A stretch of 64,000 nucleotides of DNA from Metopolophium dirhodum (taxonomy: Eukaryota; Arthropoda; Insecta; Hemiptera; Aphididae), in contig NC_083566.1 in NCBI RefSeq assembly GCF_019925205.1, positions 16,492,001 through 16,556,000 of the forward strand, in the 5' to 3' direction. Positions 41,160 through 52,364 of the stretch are shown here, in pieces. How positions within the stretch are numbered: the first letter of the stretch is position 1; every line of letters begins with the position of its first letter. The notes under the pieces are model-generated. The model was not told where the DNA came from and ran no database searches. It worked only from the letters and a program-made list of their open reading frames with translations. The position numbers and the translations under genes are program-made.

Positions 41160-42320
41160 TATATTATAGTCGCCACGGACAAACGTGCGCTAATTGCTTC
41201 GGATACAAATTTATATTCGTCTGGACCTTAGGTCACGGGGAAGAAGGATGGGGGACAATAAAGATACTGTAAAAATAAAATAATACGCCGGAAACGAAAA
41301 AACCTCTATATCGCTGCCAGCCGCCCGGAGAGTATTGGTTTCCATTGGAAACTTAATCCAAAGTGCGAGAAACTCGACGAGGTTTTGTTTATCCCGGGAG
41401 GGCTCTTATCGTTCATGCTAATGGGCCCGGAGAGGTTTCGGTTAGGTCGACCTGAATAAATGGGATTGGTTTGTAGAGCGCAGAGTTTTGAATAAGCGGA
41501 TTTTTATGTGAATAAATGGATACAATGTCGGGCAAAGGGGTGGAGGCGTGCGTGCGAGTATAATATATTTTTTGTACGGTCTTGACTTATATTTTATGCT
41601 TTTTGTACATAATATGAACGACACTGGCCCCCATACGGAGTTGTTATTGTCCACCAAAGTCACACCCGGAAATAGATGATCGAATACCTTCCGTCATTCC
41701 CTTTCCGCCGTCCACATCGTCTCGCCAACAGAAAATAAAATTGTTTCCGCCGTGACGACTGTTTAGTCCCGATACGGTTGTACCGTGCAGCAGGATGTGT
41801 CCTTAACGCTCTTTTTCGTCTGATTTTCGTTCACGATTCGTTTGTTAGACATCATGCATATACGTGTCTACGAATAATAATAAGGAGAATGCACGTACCG
41901 AACTATGTTTATGTATAATATTATATAATGTCACCGTGTGCGATACCACACCGCCCCAGCCTGCAGTCAACTACAATATTCCATCGTTATCTGCAATCCG
42001 CCTTTGCGATTACGTGATAAATTAAACTGATACGTTGTTTACAAGTTCAAACAAAACGCAATTTCGGATATCGCGGCCCCGTAACGTTGGCTTTAACACG
42101 CGTGAAATTCGGCCGAATTGCATTCTACAAACTCGTTAGGCAGTACATACTATTATCGTACACCATATCCGAATGTATAATATTGCCAAACAACTTTTGG
42201 ACGACCGAGTTTATTAACAATCTCGCTGACGGTGCACATACATAGTTTTAGGTTGCATTTGATATTCACGCGGTAAGCCACCGCGTGCGTCTTAACCCTA
42301 CAGCTGATGGCCGCTGAATT
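41160..42320. promoter_or_regulatory. G+C-elevated intronic block, candidate regulatory region
   Basis: A stretch of about 1.1 kb inside the 6.1-kb intron, distinctly less AT-rich than the rest of that intron. It holds homeobox-like CTAATTG and palindromic GGTTTCCATTGGAAACTT. No open frame has a recognisable product. Intronic enhancer or conserved non-coding DNA is a guess from composition only. Confidence 0.25.
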
Positions 42321-43332
42321 CACATGGCGCAACTAGCGGGCAAGTTGGCGAAGTGAAACTTTGGGCTCTCTAATAATACAAGTGACCGTTCGGTGGAGTG
42401 TGGACGGACAAATAAAAATTGGTTTTCAGTTTATTTTTTCACATTTTATAATTATTATTACCTATATTTCATTAATATAAACATTTACGTTATGACTTAT
42501 TATAATAGCTTAAAACGATATAGCTGTTATACTATAATTATATACTGTTATAGTTAATAGCATATGGAGCATAATATTACCCTACGAGTTATTAATTTAA
42601 GACTGTTGAAAGCGAACCAATTTCAAGGAGTCGGATTTAGGCAATATTCTATAACCATCGTGAGTGATGTGTGACTGTGTGTGTGTAGTGACTGATCATT
42701 AGTGAGTACCCCAAACGCTTTATATAATTAAAGATGAACTACGGCTAAGATTCTTGGAAATCCGTAATAACGTACATACGCCCGGTCACGTGTCACTATA
42801 TTTTGCGATCAAAAAAGGTTCAACATATGAAAGTCTCAAAAATTGGAAGAAAAATTCACCCACTACCAAAAGCCCGATTTTAATTTTGGAAACATATTTT
42901 CATTTCTTATTTTCATTTCTATGTTATGTAGAAAATGGTTTTTCGATTTTTTTTTGTATTGTCCAGTTAGTTAAGTACCTACTAAATTAATTAAATTTCT
43001 TTTTTTTTCAAAATACACCTTTACTTTAGTGTTACAAGAAAAAATAATCAAAAACCCATTTCCTACATAACCTAGAAAAGAGAATAAGGAATTCAAAATT
43101 AAATTGGACTTCTGAAAGTATATTTTTTTCTTTTGCTTATTGGTCTAAATGCACTAAAAAACGACCCGCTTTCGAAATAATGGTAATGGTTTTGATCATC
43201 TTCGGGGGGGGGGGGGGAGGAGTATGTAGTGTACCATGTACCTTGGATTGTTTAAGATCATTTATATTTTTGGGTAGGAGGCCCCATTTTATAATTGACT
43301 TCAGGGCCCCCAAGTGTCTAGTTGCGCCACTG
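42321..43332. mobile_element. hAT-like non-autonomous element, about 1 kb
   Basis: The right end, read inverted, is CAGTGGCGCAACTAGACAC, a classic hAT terminus. The left end CACATGGCGCAACTAGCGGG shares TGGCGCAACTAG. Flanks CCGCTGAATT (42311-42320) and CCGCTAATT (43333-43341) look like one target duplication with a single-base indel. The interior has only incidental short open frames and a run of 14 G at 43204-43217 near the right end. Confidence 0.55.
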
Positions 43333-45356
43333 CCGCTAATTATCGTCATTTTTTTTTCTTTTCTCAACTGCGTTTAGTGTGTGTATGTATTTGTGTATTT
43401 GCTATTTTTTTTACTGTTCACATTTTTTTTTTGTTTTTGTTTTTATTTATATTGCTACCAATGGTTATAATTTGATTTATGAGTTGATTGATGTCTTATT
43501 CGCTAAGAGTTCGAGTCTTTTGTTGTTTCCGTTATTTCCACGTAACCAGAAATCAATGTTCAGAAGCTTTTTTCGTATTTTGTATATTGTTCACCTTAAT
43601 GTATTTCTTTAGTTTAACATTTAATTCCGGACTACTTATAATACAATTGTATTGTTCGTATAAACGTGATTCCAAAATATAAATAATAAATATCACAAGT
43701 GACAACAATAATGACAAGAAACAAAATATAAACCTTTCATAAATAATTCTTTACATCCTTACCTCCGATCGTTGTTGAATTTGTACTCTGATGTTTGTAT
43801 GAATTTATTGGATGAGTCATCAACCCTCACTCCCGACTAATGGCAGTAAGAGATACGAGACCCATTACAACACCCTCAAGTATTTATAAATCTTACGTCT
43901 ACTGATTTCCGGTCGACTTCCGTGTCACTGCCTGCTGGATCATTAAAGTTTGATCAGTTTCACCGATTGTTGCTTGTACTGTTATCCGGGAATACGCGTC
44001 GTAAATAGTAATAAAAAATATAAAGAAAAATAAAGAAATAAAAAATAGTAAAGGCAATGCATTTTTGTTTTTATCGTTTGAGACAGGGCTTTACGTCGTT
44101 TCTATTCAAATAAGATTTGCGTAGTTTATTCTATTGGTGCTCGTTGGCAGACTCACTACAGGCCAATCGATATAATATTATGGTGTATGCGTGTGTAGTG
44201 TGTGTGAGGTGTATTGTTGGGTGAATTGAAATCAACAGTGGTTGATGGCTAATACTAACGAGCTACGTAATGGAATGAGTGTGTGGGTATGTATATTATA
44301 TAATATTATGTATAATATGTGTACAAACTTAGTACTTACCTATAGTATAATATGAACAAAAGGTTACAATAGGTACGTGATTAGTCATAAGGTATTGCTG
44401 TATAATAAACTAATTTTGAATAATAAATATAACATAATACGTGGTGATTAGCGTTTATGATTATATTATATTATCTATAATATCTAACCTAACCTAATAT
44501 ACGTAAATAATTTGGTGATTCAAATAGAATAGAATATTAAAAATATGAGGAAATTCGCTACCACCAGTATTATATTATAACAACAACAGTAATTTAAAGA
44601 AATCAGCACCCAAAAAATTTAAGAAATGTTCAACTGGTACCAAATAAACGTGTGGCTTAGCTATCGAGACAATACTTATAATACTCATATTATTATATAG
44701 ATATCATTGTGGTGAAACTTACCTAAACAAAAAAAAAAAACTCACAATTACCAGAATAAATATTTTATTATAATTACGTGTGTGCGTGTGTTATTCCGGC
44801 CAGGCATATACTATTATATAGGCCGTTTACCAATAATTACCCATTTCTTCTGGACTGTTATAGCTTGCGGGTGTTGGCGAACGGTTATCATAATTCGGAG
44901 CAAACTGTATACCATGTCAAATATGATGAAAATAATAGTCAAATAAATATTATTTCTTAACGCTAATAAATTCAAGGAAAATAGGATGGGTGCTTAAGTG
45001 AAAAATTGAAATAATATTATAACATTATATAAAATTCTTTAGGAAAATTTACTTAAATATTAATACATTAATTTAAACATTTTAATTAAAAAATTGTTTA
45101 TTTGTTTATTTTTAACACGATGAATAATGAAAATTTTATTACGCAGCAAAAGTTAGAGTTTTACTTAAATAGATGGAATAAGATAATAACAAATAAAAAA
45201 AAAAAGTCTCTTATCAACATTTAAAACGAAAACACACGAACACACTATGCTTACGCGTTATTTTTCTGTATAATATAATATATTGCACTATGTAAAGTTA
45301 TTACATTTTCTGATTTCAATGAATTCGAATAAATTACCAATATGAATTTATCATTA

Positions 45357-45360
<4 letters not shown>

Positions 45361-45394
<34 letters not shown>
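45361..45394. repeat. ATT trinucleotide microsatellite
   Basis: About eleven uninterrupted ATT triplets, 170 bases before the second neuroligin exon. Confidence 0.9.
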
Positions 45395-45397
<3 letters not shown>

Positions 45398-45560
45398 TGT
45401 ATCTACGAGAACATTGTCAAACATAATATAACATTTTATTGAGCATTATTAGAAAAATATACCTACACGTCTTGATGTTTGATAAGATGTATCCAATTCA
45501 CTACATATCACATAATAAATTAATGATGTGACAAAAATCACTTTTTTCGTTTTGTTTTAG

Positions 45561-45816
45561 ACGGTCAAGATATTGGACCCGGTAGACCGCCAGAGGATCC
45601 AAAGGAATTGGTATTGGCCAACGGATTCGGGCCAGCTATTCTTGCTAATCCGTCGGCCCGGCAACGGTTGCTTTCCAGGTTGTCTAGATTCGATCTGATG
45701 TTGGGCGTGGTGCGGGCCGAATCGTTCTTCGCATTTACCGGCGACGATGTCCAATACGGTATCGAAGCCGATCGGAGGACTAAAATCCTAAAGACCTACG
45801 TCAAAAACACATACAA
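45561..45816 (+). CDS. Neuroligin internal exon (second of three)
   Basis: Continues the neuroligin reading frame: the single base A from the previous exon plus AC gives Asn, followed by GQDIGPGRPPEDP. The first 45 or so residues form a Gly/Pro-rich then Arg-rich stretch that is longer than the same loop in vertebrate neuroligins as I recall them. After it come RFDLMLGVVRAESFFAF and GIEADRRTKILKTYVKNTYK. The Glu in VVRAES lies where cholinesterases carry the acid of the catalytic triad. Acceptor: TTTTGTTTTAG ending at 45560. Donor: GTGAGC at 45817, leaving phase 2. The next exon is only 67 bp away, so the two are surely spliced together. The alternating GC-rich third positions and perfect phase match exclude a chance ORF. 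No frameshift or stop is seen. Confidence 0.94.
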
Positions 45817-45883
45817 GTGAGCGTTCGCCACTCCGCCGCCGGTCCTCGTACGAAATCGTTAATTTTCGCGGTTTTATTCGCAG
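45817..45883 (+). other. Minimal neuroligin intron (67 bp)
   Basis: A GT-AG intron with donor GTGAGC and acceptor TTCGCAG, G+C-richer than the other introns here. Read in frame, its second codon position gives an immediate TGA after Lys, so retention would truncate the protein. It is tiny beside its neighbours of more than 6 kb. Confidence 0.92.
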
Positions 45884-46106
45884 GTACCATTTGACCGAAA
45901 TATTAGCGACCATCGTAAACGAATACACCGACTGGGACAGACCGGTACAACATCCGGTGAACATCAGAGACGAGACATTGGAAGCCCTGTCCGACGCCCA
46001 AGTCGTAGCACCCGTGATCAACACGGCCGATCTCCATTCGGCTAATCGCAGGAACTCGTACTTATTCGTGTTCGATTACCAGACGAAGTACGGCGACTAT
46101 CAACAA
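45884..46106 (+). CDS. Neuroligin internal exon (third of three)
   Basis: The first base completes the AAG codon, and the frame reads YHLTEILATIVNEYTDW, then HPVNIRDETLEALSDAQ, VVAPVINTADLHSANRR and SYLFVFDYQTKYGDYQQ. These blocks are highly characteristic of insect neuroligins; vertebrate neuroligins have the corresponding MYTDW, DHQWVAPAVATADLHA and YFYAFYHH. The acceptor is TTTTATTCGCAG, ending at 45883. The donor GTGAGT starts at 46107 exactly between codons (phase 0). The family continues with a loop containing HGEELxYxFG, and no such motif is visible in the remaining 17.9 kb, so the next exon lies outside the window. Reading through the donor adds about ten codons before a TAA ending at 46139. 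The segment is extracellular and belongs to the second half of the esterase fold. Confidence 0.95.
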
Positions 46107-49100
46107 GTGAGTACTGACATCCGTCCATCGTTAAATTAAGATTAATCGATTTCGATTCGCGGGCGCTTACAATATAGCAAATAGTAGGTATATTATGTCG
46201 TCGTTCGATGTCAATCAAATACATTTCAAACGGCGTAAGCACGACACGCAGCATTCGTTTCTATTCGGCCGTCGATTTTTTGTTTTACACAATATTTTGT
46301 ATCCCGCTTTCGATTTTAGCCATTAATTAATATTGTTCGGTGCGACAAGACACCTATTACAGGTACGTGTAATTGTCGTGTATATGGTATGGGTGTATAA
46401 TGTATACGGACTGAAGATTATAGTATAGCGCTTCCTATGTTGTTTTCGGTTTATGATCTTTCGATTAGCTGGTCACCAGGTCACTTGAACAGTATAATAT
46501 TAACGTTTTCAAATTCAATACCTACCATATTATTCCGATACGTGTCCACAATAGTTATACCCATCCATTAATAACCAACAAATACATATTCAAGACTGGA
46601 TATATTTTTGTGTAATGAATAAAATTTAAAAATAATTTTGATAATTATTATGAATATTATGAAGCACATTTAAGTTACGTTAAGATTAAAGTTCATACAT
46701 TTTAGTTTATTTAGCTTAGGTATACACTATACAGTATACAGGTAGGTATAGTCGTTTGTGCTTCATATGGTTTTATGTATATCAAAAATAAAAATATAAA
46801 CTTCGTATTAAAAATTGTGATGGATAAATGTATAATAATTTAATATGTGTACCTTGCTAACCAACACAATTATTGCAACACAAATAGTTCAAGAATATTG
46901 TGAATAATAAGTGCCTCTCATATAAGTACTAATGCCTCTATTTCAATAACAAATACTTATAATATAGGTATATTATACACTGTTATATTAATAACGTTAT
47001 AATTTATCATTTGTAATTAAAAACCACTCTGCGGTCTGTAAACAAATATACCTTAGATAGTCATATTATTAAAATGATATTTATTTTATAATTTTACTAA
47101 TAAGTTTCCAATTCAATAAAATACAAAGGTAATATTACGGTGAATCGTGCTATCTAATATAAAGTATGTAACAAGTTTTTTTCTGAATATACGTATACCA
47201 CAGTGACAAACATATTTATTTATTTTTTTGTAATTTATATTATAAATATAAAATAATGAATAGGTACTTATTCAGCTATGATATAACTTGAGCTATAACT
47301 AAAATATAAACGCATGAGTATTCTATTAAAATATGTTGGTAATTAGTATATTAACTTGTGGTATAAACAACAAAATATAAGATTCAAGTAAGTAAGTAAG
47401 ATACAATATTCATTATTAATCAATACTTAAATGTAATTATATTTTACAATAATGGAATGAATTAGTATTAATATTTTAATCGATTTATTTTTAAATTTGT
47501 ATCAGTTGAACTCGGTTGATGATTCATTCACATAATTTAATTCAAAAGCAATACCTACAATTTGAAATTGAAATCAAAATAACTATTAAACATTTAAATT
47601 TTTTCATAACATTAATTTTTTTGGTTATTTTCTGATGGAAATATTAAACTAGAGAATTGTAATAGGTACCTACTAGTGTTTTCTTAATACTAAAATATGA
47701 ATCTATTGTAATATTTTTGGTTGAATTTTTCTCAAATACGTATATTATTTGAAAAAAAACGACAAAACGAGAATATTGTATTAAAAATTTCACGAGTGAG
47801 AAAAGACAAAAGTACATATTAATGTATCATTGATTTAATTATTAAATATAATTTATCACTCCTCGGTTGTTAGTGCATTTGAAAATTTCATACTACATTT
47901 AACGTAATAAAAGTGTTTTTTATGTGAACATGTATCTGCAATTTGTCTGTCCTCGGAAAATCCGATTTTTTTCATCATGTGTAACAATCATTGACATATT
48001 CGTCTCAAACCTTGTGATTGTTCCGTATTGTTATCATCGCTCTGATTCGCCGAAACGCATAAAAAAAAAAACTGTGCAAAACATTGACATATTTTAACGG
48101 ATCAAAACCTACGCAGTTCTATAATGCACGCTTTTTCACAACAGACTTCGATCATTTACACTAAAATGATCAGTGACGAAACGCAGTAGTACCTACGCGT
48201 TCATAATATTATACCTGCGGCTATTTGTTGCTGTTAAGTATCTATACAGTACCTATATTATAGTAAATAGATAACCGTACCATGCACAATGGAAATGGTC
48301 GATATTCCAATCGGCATTATAGCAGTGCGATAAAATACCATAATATCATATCAACACTTATAAACTGAACGAACAAACTCGTACGAAAATATATTGAAAC
48401 GTTAGTTTCCGCATCAGACACTTTTGTTAATGGAATGACTGTAACATGAGCGAATGCTATGAGGTTACATTGAAACATTATTTTGTATTATATTGGTTCT
48501 GTCTATACATCTAGCTGTTGTATTACTTGTTCGATGCACTGCACTACCACGAGTAAATACAAAACGAGATGTTTGTCCGCCTGTATCCCAGCGGGAAATC
48601 CAATTTTTTCGGGAAACTGATTTTAGTGATCAATGAACAGGTTAAAAAAAATAACAATAAGCAAACATCCGTCAGTTCGTGACGTGGATGCAGCGGTGGC
48701 AATACCCCGATAACAATATGTCTGAAATACGTATCATTTACACATTATACGGAGTCCGGCACTTGAAACGGTGTTTGATTTACTGAGAAATTGAAAGTTG
48801 ATAAATATATGTAAATTACCTAGTATATATACCAAAAGTTCAATATAAAGAGCAGTGTGTCTCTGGCAAACTAATATTGTCGTCGGGGATAGAAAACAGA
48901 ACTCTGGCCCGATGACTAAAACGAGGTATATGAATGGTTAGTAAATTATTAATAAAACGTATCAATTACCAGCTGTCACGATGAAACAAAAATTATTATT
49001 GATATATTTGGGTACCCACTTATACCTACTTTTAATTTTACCTACTACCATCATCACATTTAATATATTATATATTTCAATGTTCTAAATCATCCGTAAA

Positions 49101-50689
49101 AACTAGATTAAAATATTACGATAATGTGCAGAATTAGAAAAAATTCTCTTACAGAAAAAAATTTAATCGTTTAACTGACACTTTGTTATTTACGATATAA
49201 GACAGCAGTAATAAACTATAAAACATTGTCATAATTATTCTGAAACGTGAAAAATATCCACTGTTCTGAAGTAAAAAATTATCAGATAATAATATTTAGA
49301 GACTAAGTCATTAATAAAACATTTATAAATAATCTTTAGTCGGTGGCACCGGAAACCTAACAGCAGCCACACCTTTTTTTAAGGGGTGGGTGGGTAAGTG
49401 GGACCTATATGGTATGTAGGTAATGTGCAGTCATATTTAAGTATCCTTAGGGAAATTACTATTATAACATAGACATTTCTGGTTGATTTAAATTCAACAC
49501 TATCGATATTTATATTCACTTAAATGTTTGGTATGTGGGTGTAATTATAAAATATCGTATTACACCTTTTATGGTAGAACTGCGCCATGGCCACTAGTTA
49601 AAGTCATTCCGTCCAAGACGGCTTGGATATTGTTTCTGATATTCGATCTCTAAACCACAATTTTTTTTTTTTAATTTCATCAAAATGTCTTTACATTTCG
49701 ATATGGAAATTTCATGGATTTTGAGAACAGTGTGCAGACTTTGTTTTACAATCCTTAATGAAAACAAAATAGATACAGTTACAGAACAATTGTATACCTA
49801 CAAAAAAAAATCATTCAATGTTCCGTCCGTCGGACAAACACGTCGATAATAGTTTTATGTCAAAACTGTGTTTAGGTACCTATAATAATAATATAATCCT
49901 CGTGTTATCGGACCAGGGGGAAGGAAAATGGCTGAACTGTTGTCGGTCTTTGGACCGAGGGACGGGGGCCACAACATATTATAGTAACTCGGAGATGGTT
50001 ACGTGGAGAAGGGTAGATAAAATACAAAATTCCTATGCATCCCGATTGTCAAGGGTATTTAATAGTATAATATCTATTCAGAATATTCAAAAAATCCCCA
50101 TTTTACCCCGAGTATCCCCGCTGCAAATTAAAATATTTAAATTAGGGTTTTCTAACAATAGTACGTATAAAAGGAAAAATTATGATCTGATGGCAACAGT
50201 TAAAAAAAATTCATTTAGTGAAAATTGACTGATCAAATTAGAGCCAGTTTTTTATTTTGTTGTCATGTAAAGATAATGATATAAATAATTGTTATGTTAG
50301 CAAAAATAATATTAAAATTGCTATCAAATCTTTCACTTTCAAATTTCTTAAACTCAAGGGAAAAATTGTTTCTTGTCAAAATATTAATTTAGTCTTAGAA
50401 AAGTTTTTAGTGCGATTTAATAATTGTTGCATTTTTTTCGTCAAATTGTAACTTTTAAGTAGGGTTTTTTTATAACAGCGTGGTACATAAATATACACTA
50501 TAATATAAATTAAAAACAACATTATTTATAACTATTTGCATTCTTAATCGATTTGGAATTAATTATAAATGTTGATGTTACTTATACAACGGACAATTAT
50601 AATATATTATATAAATACAACTAGGTTAAACTCGTACAACTCGAACATAATACATCATATCGTGTAAGGTCAATAATATTATATTATAT
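46107..50689 (+). other. Start of a long neuroligin intron
   Basis: Begins with GTGAGT. No following exon is found up to 64000. It is AT-rich, with a 136-codon open frame at 49818-50228 that I do not recognise and that lacks splice or start context, so I do not call it a gene. Confidence 0.6.
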
Positions 50690-51300
50690 ATAAATAGTAT
50701 TTGTTTGCGCTGTAACGGTATATGGAGGTAGTAGTGACTTTCGCCATCACTCTTATAGAGAGTGTCGAGAGTAACTTTTCGAACTTTTGATAGTGCCAAC
50801 GGGTGTGGTGTGGTGGCTGGTGGTGTTGCACGCGCGGTAAGGGATATGAAAAATGCGGCGAGCGACCGTGAGGCTACCGGCGGCGGCGGGCGATGGCTAT
50901 AAAAAGGAAATCGACCTATCTGGACCTACGGGGACAAGAGGTCGTATGCTGTGTCGATAGGGCGTGTGGTGGTGGTGGTGGTGTGGGGAGAGACGGTAAA
51001 TTTCATTTGTGACAGTGGGTTCGCGGACGGGTCGGACGACGTTGGGGGAGGTAGCTACAGTAATGAATAAGACCGGCAGGAAATAAAAGACAAACAACGC
51101 TCGTGTTGAACTCTTCTGGCCCGGTCTCTGATTTATAACGCAGGCCTTGTGTATATATATATATAAACACACCCACCGCGCCCGCGCCCTTATTTACCGT
51201 CCGACCGGCTCCTAGCCGCCCCTAACCGATCGCCGCCCGTTAACTTCCTCTCGCCCACTGCACCGACCGGCCGAGCGGATAAAACGTGGGCGCGGAATAT
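50690..51300. promoter_or_regulatory. CpG-rich block with TATA box, candidate promoter
   Basis: About 600 bases rich in CpG, in sharp contrast to the flanks. TATAAAAAGG starts at 50898 in a G+C-rich setting, as in a classical core promoter on the plus strand. GGT triplets (50965-50986) and a short TA run (about 51148-51164) also occur. Downstream is an open frame of 166 codons (51286-51786) that runs into the Transib-like element and is not recognisable. It could be an alternative start for a nested transcript or simply a CpG-rich conserved region. Confidence 0.35.
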
Positions 51301-51760
51301 TTTTCAATTAACCACCACTTTTGGTACGCAAGTGTCCGCTCTAGACGTTTTATGACAGTACACAACTACAACCCCCGCCCCTCCCCCCACACGCATACAA
51401 ACCACTTTTATGCAGTTGCAATCAGATCGCAAACTAAATGTTTTTGTTTACCGTATATGCCTGTATGTGCATTAATACTTGTACACACAATCGTTTGGAC
51501 CAGCTGGCTGAGCTGGATTAACACCGATTCACATAGTCCAGATGATGATATAAACCCGTACCTCGTTGGGAAGGGGGACGGCGAGGCCAATCAAAACGTC
51601 CCATATAAAATAATATCTAATGATGCAGTCTTGCTGGTCAGCTTCACGTATATATTATCCGAGATAAGCGAATATTTACCACCAGCAATCATACCTCAAG
51701 ACGTTTTCAACACCGGGGATCGAGAATATTTTAGGGGGTTATCAAATTATCGTGACGTCG

Positions 51761-52359
51761 CACAGTGGGATGAAACACGAATTTAGCCAGCCAAAAGTAC
51801 CATTTTTTAAACTATTTAAAATTATTAGTTTTTTTTTTTATCAATAATTTATCGTTACAATATTCTAACGCTTAAACCAGAATTTCAAAAGAATTAATTA
51901 ACATACACCTGACTTACACCTCTTTGTATAAAATATATACATTATATTTTGATTGATGTACAAAAAAAAAAATTAATTAAAATAAATTAATAATATTTCA
52001 TTATTAAATTTAAGACAAATATATAATAATTCGTTATACTATATTCGTATGATAAAGTCGTTGTTACGTGTAAGTATACGATGTAATAAATGTGTAAAAA
52101 AAATTCTATTTTTATCGTTGAATTGTGAAAATTAAATAAACAAATAAAAATATGTATAAAAGTTTGAAAATATCAATCAAATAATGTATATATTTTATAC
52201 AAACAGCTGTAAGTCAGGTGTATGTTAATTAATTCTTTTGAAATGCTGGTTTAAGCGTCAGAATATTGTGACGATAAATTATTGATAAAAAAAACCAATA
52301 ATTTTTTAGTTTAAAAATGGTACTTTTGGCACGCTAAACTCGTGTTTCATCCCACTGTG
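51761..52359. mobile_element. Transib-like MITE with RSS-like ends
   Basis: A 599-bp element with long terminal inverted repeats (51761-51957 and 52172-52359, about 90% identical by eye). It is flanked by the 5-bp direct repeat CGTCG (51756-51760 and 52360-52364). Both ends begin CACAGTGGGATGAAACACGA. CACAGTG is the V(D)J recombination-signal heptamer, and Transib transposons, relatives of RAG1, have such ends and 5-bp duplications favouring CGNCG. Exactly 23 bases after each heptamer stands CCAAAAGTA, where a nonamer would be. The 214-bp centre is AT-rich without an open frame, so transposition needed a transposase supplied from elsewhere. The similarity of the two arms suggests only moderate age. 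Confidence 0.88.
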
Positions 52360-52364
52360 CGTCG

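Larger units (their letters stand above)
39478..45560 (+). other. Neuroligin intron, 6.1 kb
   Basis: A phase 1 intron between the first two exons, from GTGAGT to TTTTAG. It is mostly AT-rich with no supported gene. It holds a G+C-elevated stretch (41160-42320), a hAT-like element (42321-43332) with a run of 14 G inside it, GT-rich stretches around 44160-44220 and an ATT microsatellite at 45361-45394. Read-through of the donor meets a stop after two codons. Confidence 0.9.

Noticed and set aside
49818..50228. 136-codon open frame, plus strand
   Set aside because: No family resemblance, no splice or promoter context, and Lys/Asn/Ile-rich composition as expected from AT-rich DNA.
51286..51786. 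Longest open frame (166 codons, plus strand)
   Set aside because: No recognisable domain, non-ATG start in a CpG-rich block, and it ends inside the Transib-like element, so its C-terminus is insertion sequence.
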